A stretch of DNA of 64,000 bases from Rhizobiales bacterium Y(2018) (GCA_005502925.1 SCPD01000014.1:124001-188000); one strand, 5' to 3'; counted from the first letter of the stretch, positions 49,738 to 59,212 are shown. Numbers and translations: made by a program. The notes: generated by a model from the sequence alone, not told the origin.

Positions 49738-50016
49738 TTACGACGCATCCGCGGCGGGGTCTGCCATGTCCTCATAGAGGGTCTGGGCTTCGCTGGCCGG
49801 ACCCCTGCGGGTGCCGATCGCCAGGACCTTGACGACCCGCACCTGGCCATGCGCGGCCAAGGTTATGACATCGCCGGGACCTACCTCCTGGGCGGGCTTG
49901 GCGACCTTGACCTTATTGAGCCGGACCTGCCCATGCGACACTATGGCCGCCGCCAAAGTCCGGGTTTTCACCATCCGGGCGAACCACAGCCATTTGTCGA
50001 TCCGCTGCCGGCTCAC
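49738..50016 (-). CDS. S4-domain RNA-binding protein (Hsp15-like)
   Basis: 92-residue protein. S4 domain at residues 1-65: [42 protein letters not shown]. It is similar to Hsp15, which binds stalled 50S-peptidyl-tRNA complexes. A short acidic tail follows ([12 protein letters not shown]). The ATG overlaps the helicase stop by four bases, so it is translated with a putative RNA helicase and probably acts on the same RNA. Confidence 0.9.
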   Translation of the reverse strand: MSRQRIDKWLWFARMVKTRTLAAAIVSHGQVRLNKVKVAKPAQEVGPGDVITLAAHGQVRVVKVLAIGTRRGPASEAQTLYEDMADPAADAS

Positions 50017-53000
50017 GTCTTATTGGCAAGTTGCGCCTTGAGCGCCCCCAGAATGGCGAAAGGCGAATCGGGGTCGATCGGCTTTTCCGGCTTGCGCTCG
50101 GGACGGGGCGGGCGCTGCGGCTTCTGGGGCCGCTGGCCCGGCTTGCCGCCGTCCTGCGCTTTATGCTCGCCGCGTTCCTTACCGCGCCGATGGCGTTGCT
50201 GCTGCTGTTGCTGCGGCCGCGCCTCGGGTTTCTGGCGCTCGCGGCGGAAGGGACCGGTGTCCTTGGGCCACCAGACCTCGATCTCGATCTCCTCCGCGGA
50301 CGTCTCGGCCGGGGCTGCCTCGGCGGGGGCCGCCGCTTCCACTTCAGCCGGAGCGGCCTCGGTGGGGGCCGCCGCTTCCGCTTCAACAGGGGCCGGCGCA
50401 GCCTCGGCGGCCTCGGCCGAAAGCTCGGCCTCGACCGGCGCGGCCGGAAGCTCGGTTTCGGTCGGCGTCTCGACGGTGGAGGCTATGGGGGCCTCGGCCA
50501 CGACTTCCGACCCAGGATCAAGGACCGGTTCGGCGGGAACCTCAACCGCAACGTCGCCCGAAGGAGTTTCGGCTGCGGCTTCCGGCTCGGCTGCCGCAGG
50601 CGCCGTGGCGGCCAGCGCCGGCCGCTTCACCTTGCGCTTCTGCATGCGGAAATCGAGGCTGCGCAGAATGGCCTGGAACTCCTCGCCCGAGCAGCCGACC
50701 AGCGACATCATGTCGGGCACGATGCCAAAGCCGCCGCCCTCGATGGAGCCGGCCGGGCGCGGTTCCTCAGGAAAACGCGGGCGCCAGAAGACACGATCGC
50801 GGATCATGTCGGCGAGCCGCTCCAGCATGTCGATGCGCACCACGCGCGGCCCACAGATGCGGTAGCCGCAAATGCCGTAGAAGCCGCGCGGCGTCGAGCG
50901 GTCGAAGACCGCCGAGGTAAGGCCCTGGCCCGGGGATTCCGGCAAGGTCTCGAGATCGAACTTGCTGTCCTTGCCCTTCTCCAGGCCCCAGAGCAGCAGG
51001 CGCAATTGCGTCGCGGCGGGCTTCAGCAGCAGCGGCACGAAAACGTTGAAGGCGCCGAAGCGCACGCCGAATTTGCGCAAGGCGGCGCGCTCGTCCTGGC
51101 TCAGGCTCTTCACTTCCTGCGCCACCTGATCGCGCGGCAGCACGCCCAGCGTCTCGACCAGGCGGAAGGCGATGCCACGGCTGGTGCCGGTGAGGCCCTC
51201 GCCCTCTTCGAGCTTGATCAAGGGCTCGATCACATTGGCGATGTGGCGGCCCAGAAACTTCTCGAGCCGCGCCTGCACCGCCTCGCGGTCGGTGCCGGTC
51301 AGCTGGTCGTCGGCTATGATGGTGATGCGCGGCTTGAGGAGGGCGGGGCCGGCCTCGAGCCTGGCGATCGGCGCATTCTGCCAGACGATCTGACCCTGCC
51401 GCGTCAGCGACAGATCGGGATCGGGGCAGGCGGCAACCGTCTGGGCGCGGCCGGCGATCTCGGTCGCCACAGCCTTCAGCGAGGCCGCCTTCACCGTCTT
51501 GCCGGTCGTACCGTCTCCACCATCGGGAATGAAGTGGAATCCCTTGATGCGGCCCACATACTCGCCTTCCACATGCAGGGCGCCATCTTCCTCAACCGTC
51601 GACATCAATGCTTCCTTTTGGGCCAGACGCCGCATGAGCACGCTCGTGCGGCGGTCGATAAAACGCTGTGTGAGCCTTTCATGCAAGGCATCTGATAATT
51701 TGTCCTCAATTTCGCGGGTGCGCGACTGCCAGAAGAGCGGCGCCTCCAGCCAATCGGAACGGTTTGCCACAAAAGTCCAGGTCCGGACATGGGCAATGCG
51801 GTTGGACAGGGTATCGATGTCGCCGTCGGAGCGGTCGCAGTGGCTGAGCTGGCGGGCGAACCAGTCCTCCGGGATGTGGTGCTTGTCGCGCGACAGGAAC
51901 TCGAAGATACGCCCGACCAGCCCCGCATGCTCGCTGGCGCTGATATTGCGGTAATCGGGGATCTGGCAGACATCCCATAGAAGCGCCACCTGGGCGGGGG
52001 TGGTGGCAAGGCCTGAGACCGTCTCGTCGCGTGCTGAGGCCTCGAGCGCCAGGATATCGGGCCCGGCTTGCGCCCGGGTCAGGCCCTCGATGCGCGGGAA
52101 GAAGCCGAGGCTCTTCTTCAACCCGTCGATCGAGCGGAAATCCAGGTCGCGGTTGCGCCACTGGAGCACCGGCACATTGTCGAATCTGTGGGTCTCCAGG
52201 CGTTCGATCATGTCGGCGTCGAAATGCTCGGCCTCGCCGGTGGTGCCGAAAGTGCCGTCATTGAGATAACGCCCGGCGCGCCCGGCGATCTGGCCCAGTT
52301 CCGAGGGCGTCAGATTGCGATAATGGAAACCGTCGAATTTGCGCGTCGCGGCGAAAGCGACGTGATCGACATCCATATTGAGGCCCATGCCGATGGCATC
52401 GGTTGCCACCAGATAATCGACATCGCCCGACTGGAAGAGGGCCACTTGCGCATTGCGGGTGCGTGGCGACAAGGAACCCAGCACGACCGCGGCCCCACCG
52501 CGCTGGCGGCGGATGAGCTCGGCCACCGCATAGACGGTCTCGGCCGAGAAGGCGACGACGGCGGAGCGCCTGGGCAGGCGCGACAATTTCTTGCTGCCGG
52601 CATAGGTCAGCTTGGAGAAACGGGGCCTTGCGATGAAGCTGGTGCCGGGCACCAGCCGCTCGATGATCGGCCGCATGGTGGCGGCTCCCAAGAGCATCGT
52701 CTCCTCGCGGCCGCGCCGGTTGAGCAAACGGTCGGTGAAGATATGACCGCGCTCGAAGTCGGCGCAGAGCTGGATTTCGTCGATGGCGAGGAAATTCACA
52801 TCGATATTGGAAGGCATGGCCTCCACCGTCGCCACCCAGAAACGGGGGGCGGCCGGAATGATCTTCTCCTCGCCGGTGACGAGGGCGACGGCATGATCGC
52901 CGACCCGCAAGCGCACCCGGTCGTAGATCTCGCGCGCCAGAAGACGCAGCGGCAGGCCGATCATGCCGGTGCCATGCGCCAGCATGCGCTCGACGGCGAG

Positions 53001-53060
53001 ATGGGTCTTGCCGGTATTGGTAGGGCCGAGAACGGCCGTGACGCTGCGGGAGGCGGGCAT
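50013..53060 (-). CDS. Suv3-like DExH RNA helicase with long low-complexity C-terminus
   Basis: 1015 residues. Motif I is GPTNTGKT (12-19), motif II DEIQL (94-98), motif III LGAATMRP near 125, and motif VI QIAGRAGR (257-264). These match mitochondrial Suv3, an RNA helicase for RNA decay. A Suv3-like C-terminal region follows to ~810. Residues ~812-930 are an Ala/Glu/Pro-rich acidic segment, then a basic Arg/Lys/Gln/Pro-rich segment (~938-1000), and a conserved-looking end DSPFAILGALKAQL. The tail may bind RNA or partners. It overlaps the S4 gene. Confidence 0.93.
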   Translation of the reverse strand: MPASRSVTAVLGPTNTGKTHLAVERMLAHGTGMIGLPLRLLAREIYDRVRLRVGDHAVALVTGEEKIIPAAPRFWVATVEAMPSNIDVNFLAIDEIQLCADFERGHIFTDRLLNRRGREETMLLGAATMRPIIERLVPGTSFIARPRFSKLTYAGSKKLSRLPRRSAVVAFSAETVYAVAELIRRQRGGAAVVLGSLSPRTRNAQVALFQSGDVDYLVATDAIGMGLNMDVDHVAFAATRKFDGFHYRNLTPSELGQIAGRAGRYLNDGTFGTTGEAEHFDADMIERLETHRFDNVPVLQWRNRDLDFRSIDGLKKSLGFFPRIEGLTRAQAGPDILALEASARDETVSGLATTPAQVALLWDVCQIPDYRNISASEHAGLVGRIFEFLSRDKHHIPEDWFARQLSHCDRSDGDIDTLSNRIAHVRTWTFVANRSDWLEAPLFWQSRTREIEDKLSDALHERLTQRFIDRRTSVLMRRLAQKEALMSTVEEDGALHVEGEYVGRIKGFHFIPDGGDGTTGKTVKAASLKAVATEIAGRAQTVAACPDPDLSLTRQGQIVWQNAPIARLEAGPALLKPRITIIADDQLTGTDREAVQARLEKFLGRHIANVIEPLIKLEEGEGLTGTSRGIAFRLVETLGVLPRDQVAQEVKSLSQDERAALRKFGVRFGAFNVFVPLLLKPAATQLRLLLWGLEKGKDSKFDLETLPESPGQGLTSAVFDRSTPRGFYGICGYRICGPRVVRIDMLERLADMIRDRVFWRPRFPEEPRPAGSIEGGGFGIVPDMMSLVGCSGEEFQAILRSLDFRMQKRKVKRPALAATAPAAAEPEAAAETPSGDVAVEVPAEPVLDPGSEVVAEAPIASTVETPTETELPAAPVEAELSAEAAEAAPAPVEAEAAAPTEAAPAEVEAAAPAEAAPAETSAEEIEIEVWWPKDTGPFRRERQKPEARPQQQQQQRHRRGKERGEHKAQDGGKPGQRPQKPQRPPRPERKPEKPIDPDSPFAILGALKAQLANKT

Positions 53061-53680
53061 TTTCTTGAGACTTCACTTGATGCCCTGGGGCGTCCGGGTC
53101 AAGGGCTTCGGCGCCATGAAAATGAGCCTCGGCTTAACCTTCGGATTCAAAGGCGAACAAAGCCTGTCCGAATCGCTGACCAGGCCCCGATTCCGGCTTT
53201 GTTCCGTAGGCGGAGCATCCATTTCACTACGTCAACCTGGACCACCCTCTCGGGACGCCAGAAGCATCATCGACGCCAGGCCGGGCCAAGGGTTAATTTC
53301 ACCGGGGCGGCGGAAGCTCATGGTTACCAAAGACTCACTGGGAAGCGAGCAATTCCCGGCGTCCCGTTAAGAATTTGTTCCCCTTCCGGAACAGAGCATG
53401 TCCGAATCACAGATCTCGTGATTTTCCGCTTTTGTTCCAACGGTTTAGCGCAACATCTTGTGCCCGGTTGGCGGTCTTCCACAAGCGGCCATGCGGCTGT
53501 TAAGGATTTGCGGGAGTGGTTTCAGCCCCGGCATTTACTATATGTGCCAAAATGGGAATTGTGCTTTTGGGCGCTGCGGCCATATGCAACCCGAAGAAAG
53601 TGCTGCAAAACTTGACGGGCGAGGGGCTTTGCCCTTATACGACCGACCTCTTTCCGCGAATTTGAGTTTGGAGCAGTGAA
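53061..53680. other. rpmB upstream region
   Basis: 620 bases between divergent helicase and rpmB genes. It holds the rpmB promoter (53612-53640) and a TGTTCC...GGAACA repeat near 53377-53394. No convincing gene is present; a 73-residue frame running to 53679 ends inside the rpmB RBS region and lacks support. Confidence 0.6.
53612..53640 (+). promoter_or_regulatory. Sigma-70-type promoter of rpmB
   Basis: TTGACG, a 17-base spacer and TTATAC lie 41 bases before the rpmB ATG. The spacing and both hexamers are close to the housekeeping consensus. Confidence 0.8.
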
Positions 53681-53977
53681 ATGGCTCGTCGTTGCGAGTT
53701 AACGGGTAAAGGCGCCCAGGTTGGCAATAAGGTCAGCCATGCCAATAACAAGACCAAGACACGGTTCCTGCCGAACCTGTGCAATGTCAATCTCATCAGC
53801 GACGCGATGGGGCTGGGCTATAATTTCCGCGTCAGCGCCATCGCGCTGAAGTCGGTCGAGCATGCCGGCGGCCTCGATGCCTTCCTGGTGAAGTCCCGCG
53901 ACGAGAATCTCTCGCTCAAGGCCCGCCGCCTGAAGAAGAGCGTCGAGAAGCGCGTGGCCGCCGAAAAGGCCGCCTGA
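53681..53977 (+). CDS. rpmB: 50S ribosomal protein L28
   Basis: 98-residue ribosomal protein. It begins [26 protein letters not shown] in two conserved segments, with NLCNVNL and the basic C-terminus [10 protein letters not shown]. The ATG is preceded by TTGGAGCAGTGAA. It is monocistronic with a good promoter and a terminator at 54005. Confidence 0.98.
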   Translation: MARRCELTGKGAQVGNKVSHANNKTKTRFLPNLCNVNLISDAMGLGYNFRVSAIALKSVEHAGGLDAFLVKSRDENLSLKARRLKKSVEKRVAAEKAA

Positions 53978-54004
53978 TCTTCCAGGTGCTTGTCGAATTT
54001 GCAG

Positions 54005-54030
54005 AGCCGCTCTTTACCGGGCGGCTTTTG
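54005..54030 (+). terminator. Terminator of rpmB
   Basis: AGCCGC/GCGGCT stem with a 10-base loop followed by TTTTG, 28 bases after the rpmB stop. Confidence 0.8.
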
Positions 54031-54067
54031 CATTATGGTGTCGCGCATGAGATCAGTCCGACCCACC

Positions 54068-54181
54068 ACCCTCACCCTGAGGTGCCCGCCGAAGGCGGGC
54101 CTCGAAGGGTGGCCGGTTGCAGGACCCTTGTACCTGGATCATGCTTCGAGGCTCGCTACGCTCGCACCTCAGCATGAGGGT
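54068..54181. repeat. Dispersed cruciform repeat, copy 3
   Basis: 114 bp with the same outer arms as copies at 20167 and 23215. The small internal hairpin GCCCGCC/GGCGGGC carries paired changes relative to copy 1 (GCCCGGC/GCCGGGC), i.e. compensatory substitutions that keep pairing. Confidence 0.85.
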
Positions 54182-54216
54182 GTGTTATCGTTCAACTCGT
54201 CATGTTCTAACGTCGT

Positions 54217-54876
54217 ATGACGAAGGACCATCCGAAGCGGCATTCGCCCAAAGCCTCGCGTGACGGGGAGCCCCTCGTCCATCCTTCGGCGCAATTGCGC
54301 AACGCCAGGCTGGGCCGCTTCACGGCGCTGGCCGAGCGCGTATCGTTCAAGGATTCCGAGCTCGGCGACTACTCCTATGTCGAGCGCCATGCCGAGATCA
54401 TCTATTCATCGATCGGCAAGTTCTGCGCCATCGCGTCCGATGTGCGCATCAACGCGCTCAACCACCCGATGGAGCGGGTGAGCCAGCACAAGATCACCTA
54501 TCGGCCCAACGAATATTTCCTCGGCAAGAAGCTCGATGCCGGCTTCCGCGAGGAACGCATGCTGAAGAAGGTGACGATCGGCCATGATGTGTGGATCGGC
54601 CATGGCGCCATCGTCCTGCCTGGTGTCCGCATCGGCAATGGCGCGGTGATCGCGGCCGGCGCCGTCGTCAGCAAGGATGTCCCCGACTACATAATCGTCG
54701 CCGGCGTTCCGGCGAAGCCGTTGCGCCCACGTTTCGCAGCCGATATCGCCCGGCGTATCGCCGGGCTCGCCTGGTGGGATTGGCCGCATGACCGGCTAGC
54801 TGAGGTGGTCGATGACATGGCGGCGCTTTCGGCAGAAGACTTCGTCGCCAAATACGAGAAACAGCCTGCCTCTTGA
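54217..54876 (+). CDS. Hexapeptide-repeat acetyltransferase of the phosphonate-associated family
   Basis: 219-residue left-handed beta-helix acyltransferase. The sequence [32 protein letters not shown], then [22 protein letters not shown] and [19 protein letters not shown], matches the family usually found in phosphonate (phn) clusters (split in the text only by convention). The end is [17 protein letters not shown]. The likely catalytic His is in NHPMER. No phn genes are in the window, so here it is an orphan and its acceptor is unknown. Confidence 0.85.
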   Translation: MTKDHPKRHSPKASRDGEPLVHPSAQLRNARLGRFTALAERVSFKDSELGDYSYVERHAEIIYSSIGKFCAIASDVRINALNHPMERVSQHKITYRPNEYFLGKKLDAGFREERMLKKVTIGHDVWIGHGAIVLPGVRIGNGAVIAAGAVVSKDVPDYIIVAGVPAKPLRPRFAADIARRIAGLAWWDWPHDRLAEVVDDMAALSAEDFVAKYEKQPAS

Positions 54877-54906
54877 CATGCAACTGCATGGTTGCATATT
54901 GGGTGA

Positions 54907-55227
54907 ATGAGCATGGACGCCGTATTCAAGGCGCTGGCAGATCCGACGCGCCGGCAGCTTCTCGACAATCTCCATGCCAGGAACGGACAGACGCTCGGCG
55001 CGCTGTGCGAGGAGATGAACATGACCCGGCAGGCGGTGAGCAAACATCTGGCGATCCTCGAAGAGGCCAATCTCGTGGTGACGTTCCGGCGCGGCCGCGA
55101 GAAGGAGCACTATCTCAATCCGGCGCCGATCTTCGAGATCGCCGACCGCTGGATCGACAAATTCGAGCGTGGAAAATTGCGCGCGCTCACCGACCTCAAG
55201 AAAAATCTGGAAAGGGATGAAGAATGA
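54907..55227 (+). CDS. ArsR-family transcriptional regulator
   Basis: 106-residue winged-helix repressor. It has FKALADPTRRQLLDNLHARNGQTLGALCEEM and MTRQAVSKHLAILEEANLVV, the classical ArsR HTH, with no metal-binding cysteine pair near the recognition helix. A second ATG lies two codons in. It overlaps the AHSA1 gene (ATGA), a very common ArsR/SRPBCC pair in soil bacteria. It probably controls its own operon. Confidence 0.92.
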   Translation: MSMDAVFKALADPTRRQLLDNLHARNGQTLGALCEEMNMTRQAVSKHLAILEEANLVVTFRRGREKEHYLNPAPIFEIADRWIDKFERGKLRALTDLKKNLERDEE

Positions 55228-55685
55228 GCAAGCCCAGCTTCGTCTATGTGACCTATATCCGGACCACGGCGGAAAAGCTCTGGCAGGCGCTGGTCAATCC
55301 GGAGGCCAACCGGCAATACTGGTTCGGCGCGCATCAGGAGAGCGACTGGAAGAAGGGTGCCCCCTGGAAGATCGTCTTCGCCGACGGCCGCATCGCCGAT
55401 ACGGGCGAGATCGTCGATATCGATCCCTTGCGCCGCATCGTCATCAAATGGCGCAACGAAATCATGCCCGAGCTCAAGGCCGAAGGCTACACACGCTGCA
55501 CCATCACGCTTGAGCCGCAAGGCGCGCTGGTGAAGCTCACCATCATGCATGAGGCGGAGCGCGAAGGCCGGCACAAGATGATCGATGCCGTGCAATCGGG
55601 CTGGCCGCTTATTCTCGCGAGCCTCAAGAGCCTGCTCGAGACTGGGCAGGCGCTGGAGGGCACCGACCGGCTGCCGGAGGAGTGA
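55224..55685 (+). CDS. SRPBCC/AHSA1-family protein
   Basis: 153-residue START-like ligand-binding fold. It opens FVYVTYIRTTAEKLWQALVNPE, followed by WKKGAPWKIVF, DPLRRIVIKW and the final helix SGWPLILASLKSLLETG, a clear AHSA1 pattern. Ligand unknown. It is coupled to the ArsR gene, so its expression probably responds to the ArsR signal. Confidence 0.92.
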   Translation: MSKPSFVYVTYIRTTAEKLWQALVNPEANRQYWFGAHQESDWKKGAPWKIVFADGRIADTGEIVDIDPLRRIVIKWRNEIMPELKAEGYTRCTITLEPQGALVKLTIMHEAEREGRHKMIDAVQSGWPLILASLKSLLETGQALEGTDRLPEE

Positions 55686-55869
55686 GAGATACCCTCGCTC
55701 CGCAAGCGAAGCGCAGCGGCAAGAGGCTATCCGATTCAGAAATCTCCTCTTTCCTCCGCGAAGCGGGGGCTGCCCGGGGAAGGTTTATGAGATGTTCGAG
55801 AAAGCGGCGTAAAGCAAACGGGCAGAACGCAACTTCGATGGATGAGACTCAGACTTTCATCCAGATTTT

Positions 55870-55920
55870 CCCCTTCTCCCGCTTGCGGGAGAAGGTGCCC
55901 GACAGGGCGGATGAGGGTGT
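55870..55920 (+). repeat. REP-like palindromic repeat, forward copy
   Basis: CCCCTTCTCCCGC-tt-GCGGGAGAAGG stem followed by a conserved tail ending GGATGAGGGTGT. The inverted partner lies 85 bases downstream. The stem is shared with 4773-4798. Confidence 0.75.
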
Positions 55921-56005
55921 TGGTTCAGCTCGCGTCAGCTCTTCAGGAGAGCAAATAACGAGCTTCAACACTGCCCACACCTGCGATTTTACAGAGGCTG
56001 AGAGA

Positions 56006-56055
56006 ACACCCTCATCCGGCCTTCGGCCACCTTCTCCCGCAGGCGGGAGAAGGGG
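56006..56055 (-). repeat. REP-like palindromic repeat, inverted copy
   Basis: Reverse-complement partner of 55870-55920: the tail ACACCCTCATCC comes first, then the CTTCTCCCGC...GCGGGAGAAG stem. Together they make a BIME-like head-to-head pair. Confidence 0.75.
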
Positions 56056-56324
56056 AAACCAAGCATGGCCTCGCAACGAATTTCCCCGGACAGCCCTGCG
56101 CGAAGCGGGGGATGGTGGTGCGCAGCGCCGGATGGGAGCGGCTCCGCGTGGGCGGTGGGGCTTCGCATCTGATAGCCTCTGTGCCGAGATACTCTCATGC
56201 AACTTTCCAGGAATTCCATCGGTTGCACCACCCCACCTGGCGCTGTCGCGCCACCTTCCCCGCGCTTCGCGCAGGGAAGGAGCAGGATGGGTGAATCTGT
56301 CTCTTCGAAGTGCGATGGCGAAAT

Positions 56325-57317
56325 TCAAGGCTTCAGCGCGAATTGCAGAAGCAGGGTGCGCTGGAATTGCGGGCGGTAATTATTGTCGGAAATGACGGTC
56401 ACGCGTATCTCGCCATTGAGCTTCGACACCGCGATGCCTTCCATATTGTCGATGCGATAGAAAGGCATGCGGCCGGAAAAGACGAGGCTCGGGGCCACGG
56501 CGCCATCGGCGACAATATCTTCGGTCTTGATGCGCCGGATCGCCATGCCGGGCAGATTGGTCCCGCTGAAACTCCTCTCGACGGTGAGGACATCGCCATC
56601 GGGCAGGATGGCGAGATCGGTGATGGCGTAATCCTCATATTGCTTGATCGAGAAATTGAACGCCTTCTTGCCGCCCCACACCCAAGCACGGATATCGCCG
56701 TTCTCGTCCTTGTTGAACTCCGAGATGGCGAGCATGGAGCCCGCCAAGGGGCCGGACGCGAAACGGCCGATCGCCTCGAGCTCCTGATTGGGCGGGCCTT
56801 TCGCGACGGCCTTGGGTAGCTTCAGATCCTTGAAGCGCGCCTTGAAGCCGTCCTTGCCCAGATCATAGAGGCCGGCGCGCGCCCGGCTCTCGAAGCCGAC
56901 GATCACCTTGCCGTCGATGCGCATCGGCTCCCAGCCGGCGAGCGCCTCGGCGTCGCTTCTGACCTTGCCCTTGAAGGGCTTGCCGTCGGGCCCCAGAATC
57001 GGCGCCATCACCGCATCCTTCAGCCCCGAGAGATGGTCGTCGGTATAGAGGAGGTCGGCCTTGAACCAGAAGCCGCGGTCGGACACCGCGAGGAGGCCGG
57101 TGCCGTCGGCCGAGAGCTCGAGCGAAGAGAGGCCGCCGAAACGCTCATCGTCGCTCGCAAGCTCGATGCCGCCCCGCCATTCGAGCCCGCCAAAGGTGAC
57201 GAGCTGCGAAAACATGGTGAAGGATTTGACCGGCTGGGTGCGGACGCTGAGCGCTTCCTCCTGGGCGCCGGCAGGACCGGCGAGGAACAGGAGGGCTGAG
57301 ACCCACAGCCACTTCAT
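56325..57317 (-). CDS. Secreted esterase-like/phytase-like family protein
   Basis: 330-residue protein. Signal peptide residues 1-18 (WLWVSALLFLAGPAGA). The body matches the esterase-like activity of phytase family: FGGLSSLELSADGTGLLAVSDRGFW, VRSDAEALAGW, NQELEAIGRFASG, DLAILPDGDVLTVERSF and RMPFYRIDNMEGIAV, a beta-propeller pattern. Function is poorly known. Its ATG shares one base with the cobT stop (TGATG), so it is co-translated with cobT. Confidence 0.85.
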   Translation of the reverse strand: MKWLWVSALLFLAGPAGAQEEALSVRTQPVKSFTMFSQLVTFGGLEWRGGIELASDDERFGGLSSLELSADGTGLLAVSDRGFWFKADLLYTDDHLSGLKDAVMAPILGPDGKPFKGKVRSDAEALAGWEPMRIDGKVIVGFESRARAGLYDLGKDGFKARFKDLKLPKAVAKGPPNQELEAIGRFASGPLAGSMLAISEFNKDENGDIRAWVWGGKKAFNFSIKQYEDYAITDLAILPDGDVLTVERSFSGTNLPGMAIRRIKTEDIVADGAVAPSLVFSGRMPFYRIDNMEGIAVSKLNGEIRVTVISDNNYRPQFQRTLLLQFALKP

Positions 57318-59203
57318 CAGTTGAGCCGGCGCCGCGGTTTCGCGGGCTCGCGCCGCACTTGTTTTGGCGCGCGCTCCTCGAAAAGCTCGGCCAGCTTCTC
57401 GGTCATGGCGCCGCCCAGTTCCTCGGCATCGACGATGGTGACGGCGCGCTTGTAGTAACGCGTCACGTCATGACCGATACCGATGGCGATGAGCTCGACC
57501 GGCGATCGGTTTTCGATGTCGGTGATGATCTGGCGCAAATGCTTCTCGAGATAATTGCCGGAATTGACCGACAGGGTCGAATCGTCGACCGGCGCGCCAT
57601 CCGAGATGACCATCAGGATGCGGCGCTGCTCGGTGCGGCCGAGCAGGCGGTTATGCGCCCAGATCAGCGCCTCGCCGTCGATATTCTCCTTGAGCAGGCC
57701 TTCGCGCATCATCAGGCCGAGATTGCGCCTGGCGCGGCGCCAGGGCGTGTCGGCCGATTTGTAGATGATATGGCGCAGATCGTTGAGGCGGCCCGGATTG
57801 CCGGGCTTGCCGGCGGCGAGCCATTTCTCGCGCGACTGCCCGCCCTTCCAGGCCCTGGTGGTAAACCCTAAGATCTCGACCTTGACGCCGCAGCGTTCCA
57901 GCGTGCGCGCCAATATATCGGCGCAGGTGGCGGCGACGGTGATCGGCCGGCCGCGCATCGAGCCCGAATTGTCGAGCAGCAGCGTCACCACGGTATCGCG
58001 GAACTGCATGTCCTGCTCGACCTTGAAGGAGAGCGCGTGCAGGGGGTCGATGACGACTCGGGTGAGGCGCGAGGCGTCGAGCAGGCCTTCCTCGAGATCG
58101 AAATCCCAGGACCGGTTCTGCTGCGCCATCAGGCGGCGCTGCAGGCGGTTGGCGAGCCTTGCCACCACGCCCTGCAGATTGGAGAGCTGCTTGTCGAGAT
58201 AGTTCCGAAGCCGCGACAGCTCTTCGCTATCGCACAGATCTTCGGCCGCGATCTCCTCGTCGAACTGGTTGGTATAGACGCGGTAGAAATCCTCGTTGGA
58301 GAGCGACGAGAAGGGCAATTGCGGGCGCCACGGTTCCTCGCCGTCGGGAGATTCCTCGCTGTCCATGTCGTCCGGCATGTCGTCGACATCGAGCTGCTGG
58401 GCATCCATTTCGGAGGCGTCGGTCTCGCCCTCGGCGTCCTGCAGTTCCTCGGCCGCCGATTGCTGGCTTTCCTGCTCCTCGCCCTCGGGCGTCTCCTGCT
58501 GGTCGCCGGAATCGGGTTCGGCTTCCTCGTTCTCGTCGCTGTCGTCGCTTTCGTCCGGATCCTCGCCCAGTTCGTCCGCCATATCGAGGGCGGCGATGAT
58601 GTCGCGTGACATGCGCGCGAATGCCGCCTGGTCGGTCATGGCGTCGGTCAGATGGTCGAGATGGCTCGCGGCCTTCTCCTCGACCCAGGGCCGCCACAGC
58701 TCGACGAGCGCCCTGGCGTCTTCAGGCGGGGGCGCGCCGGTCAATCTTTCGCGCACCAGGAGGGCCACGGCTTCCTCGAGCGGCGCGTCCTTCTTGGTCG
58801 TGGGCCGTCCCGCCATCTTCTTATGATAGCGGTCCTGCAGCATGGCGGTGAGATTCTGCGCCATGCCCGGCATGGCGCGGGCGCCGATGCATTCGACGCG
58901 CGCCTGCTCGACGGCCTCGAACATGGCCCGCGCGTTCTTGCCTTCCGGGCGATAGCGGTTGTGGACGCCGTCGTCGTGATTGGCGAGACGCATGGCGAAG
59001 CTGTCGGCGATGCCGCGCGTGATGGCGACTTCCTGCCGGTCGAGCTCGATCGAGATCTGCGGCAGCTTGGCCTTCTTGCCCACGAGGCTCGGCGTCTCGG
59101 CGCCGAAGGAGACCGAAAGCTCAGGCTCGCCGGCGATGGTCTTCATCGCCAGCGTCAGGACATTACGGAATTCGCCTGCCGGTCCTTCGCGGTCCTGTGC
59201 CAT
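57317..59203 (-). CDS. cobT: Cobaltochelatase subunit CobT
   Basis: 628 residues. CobT_N domain first, then a highly acidic low-complexity region (~215-290, [20 protein letters not shown]). The C-terminal von Willebrand A domain has MIDAS motif DNSGSM near residue 420 and [11 protein letters not shown]. With CobS (AAA ring) and CobN it inserts cobalt into hydrogenobyrinate diamide in aerobic B12 synthesis. It follows cobS by nine bases. cobN is not in the window, as is usual. Confidence 0.97.
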   Translation of the reverse strand: MAQDREGPAGEFRNVLTLAMKTIAGEPELSVSFGAETPSLVGKKAKLPQISIELDRQEVAITRGIADSFAMRLANHDDGVHNRYRPEGKNARAMFEAVEQARVECIGARAMPGMAQNLTAMLQDRYHKKMAGRPTTKKDAPLEEAVALLVRERLTGAPPPEDARALVELWRPWVEEKAASHLDHLTDAMTDQAAFARMSRDIIAALDMADELGEDPDESDDSDENEEAEPDSGDQQETPEGEEQESQQSAAEELQDAEGETDASEMDAQQLDVDDMPDDMDSEESPDGEEPWRPQLPFSSLSNEDFYRVYTNQFDEEIAAEDLCDSEELSRLRNYLDKQLSNLQGVVARLANRLQRRLMAQQNRSWDFDLEEGLLDASRLTRVVIDPLHALSFKVEQDMQFRDTVVTLLLDNSGSMRGRPITVAATCADILARTLERCGVKVEILGFTTRAWKGGQSREKWLAAGKPGNPGRLNDLRHIIYKSADTPWRRARRNLGLMMREGLLKENIDGEALIWAHNRLLGRTEQRRILMVISDGAPVDDSTLSVNSGNYLEKHLRQIITDIENRSPVELIAIGIGHDVTRYYKRAVTIVDAEELGGAMTEKLAELFEERAPKQVRREPAKPRRRLN

Positions 59204-59212
59204 CAGGCATCC

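Larger units (their letters stand above)
55686..56324. other. Repeat-rich intergenic region
   Basis: 639 bases with no supported gene. It contains an inverted pair of ~50-bp palindromic repeats (55870 and 56006), another small GC palindrome near 56240-56280 (TTCCCCGCGCTTCGCGC), and CGAAGCGGGGG motifs twice. It looks like a nest of REP-like elements between convergent genes. Confidence 0.7.

Noticed and set aside
50031-51695. Plus-strand frame opposite the helicase C-terminus
   Set aside because: Gly/Arg/Leu-rich shadow of the Ala/Glu/Pro-rich tail. No independent support.
53458-53679. 73-residue frame with several cysteines just before rpmB
   Set aside because: It overlaps the rpmB promoter hexamers and RBS, has no RBS of its own, and the Cys residues do not form a known motif.
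20167-54181. Cruciform repeats as CRISPR or insertion-sequence ends
   Set aside because: The copies are single and far apart with no spacers, no transposase and no target duplications visible, so they fit REP-like elements better.
55682-56395. 237-residue frame across the repeat-rich region
   Set aside because: It translates palindromic repeats (SRLREKVPDRADEG pattern) and runs antisense into the esterase-like gene.
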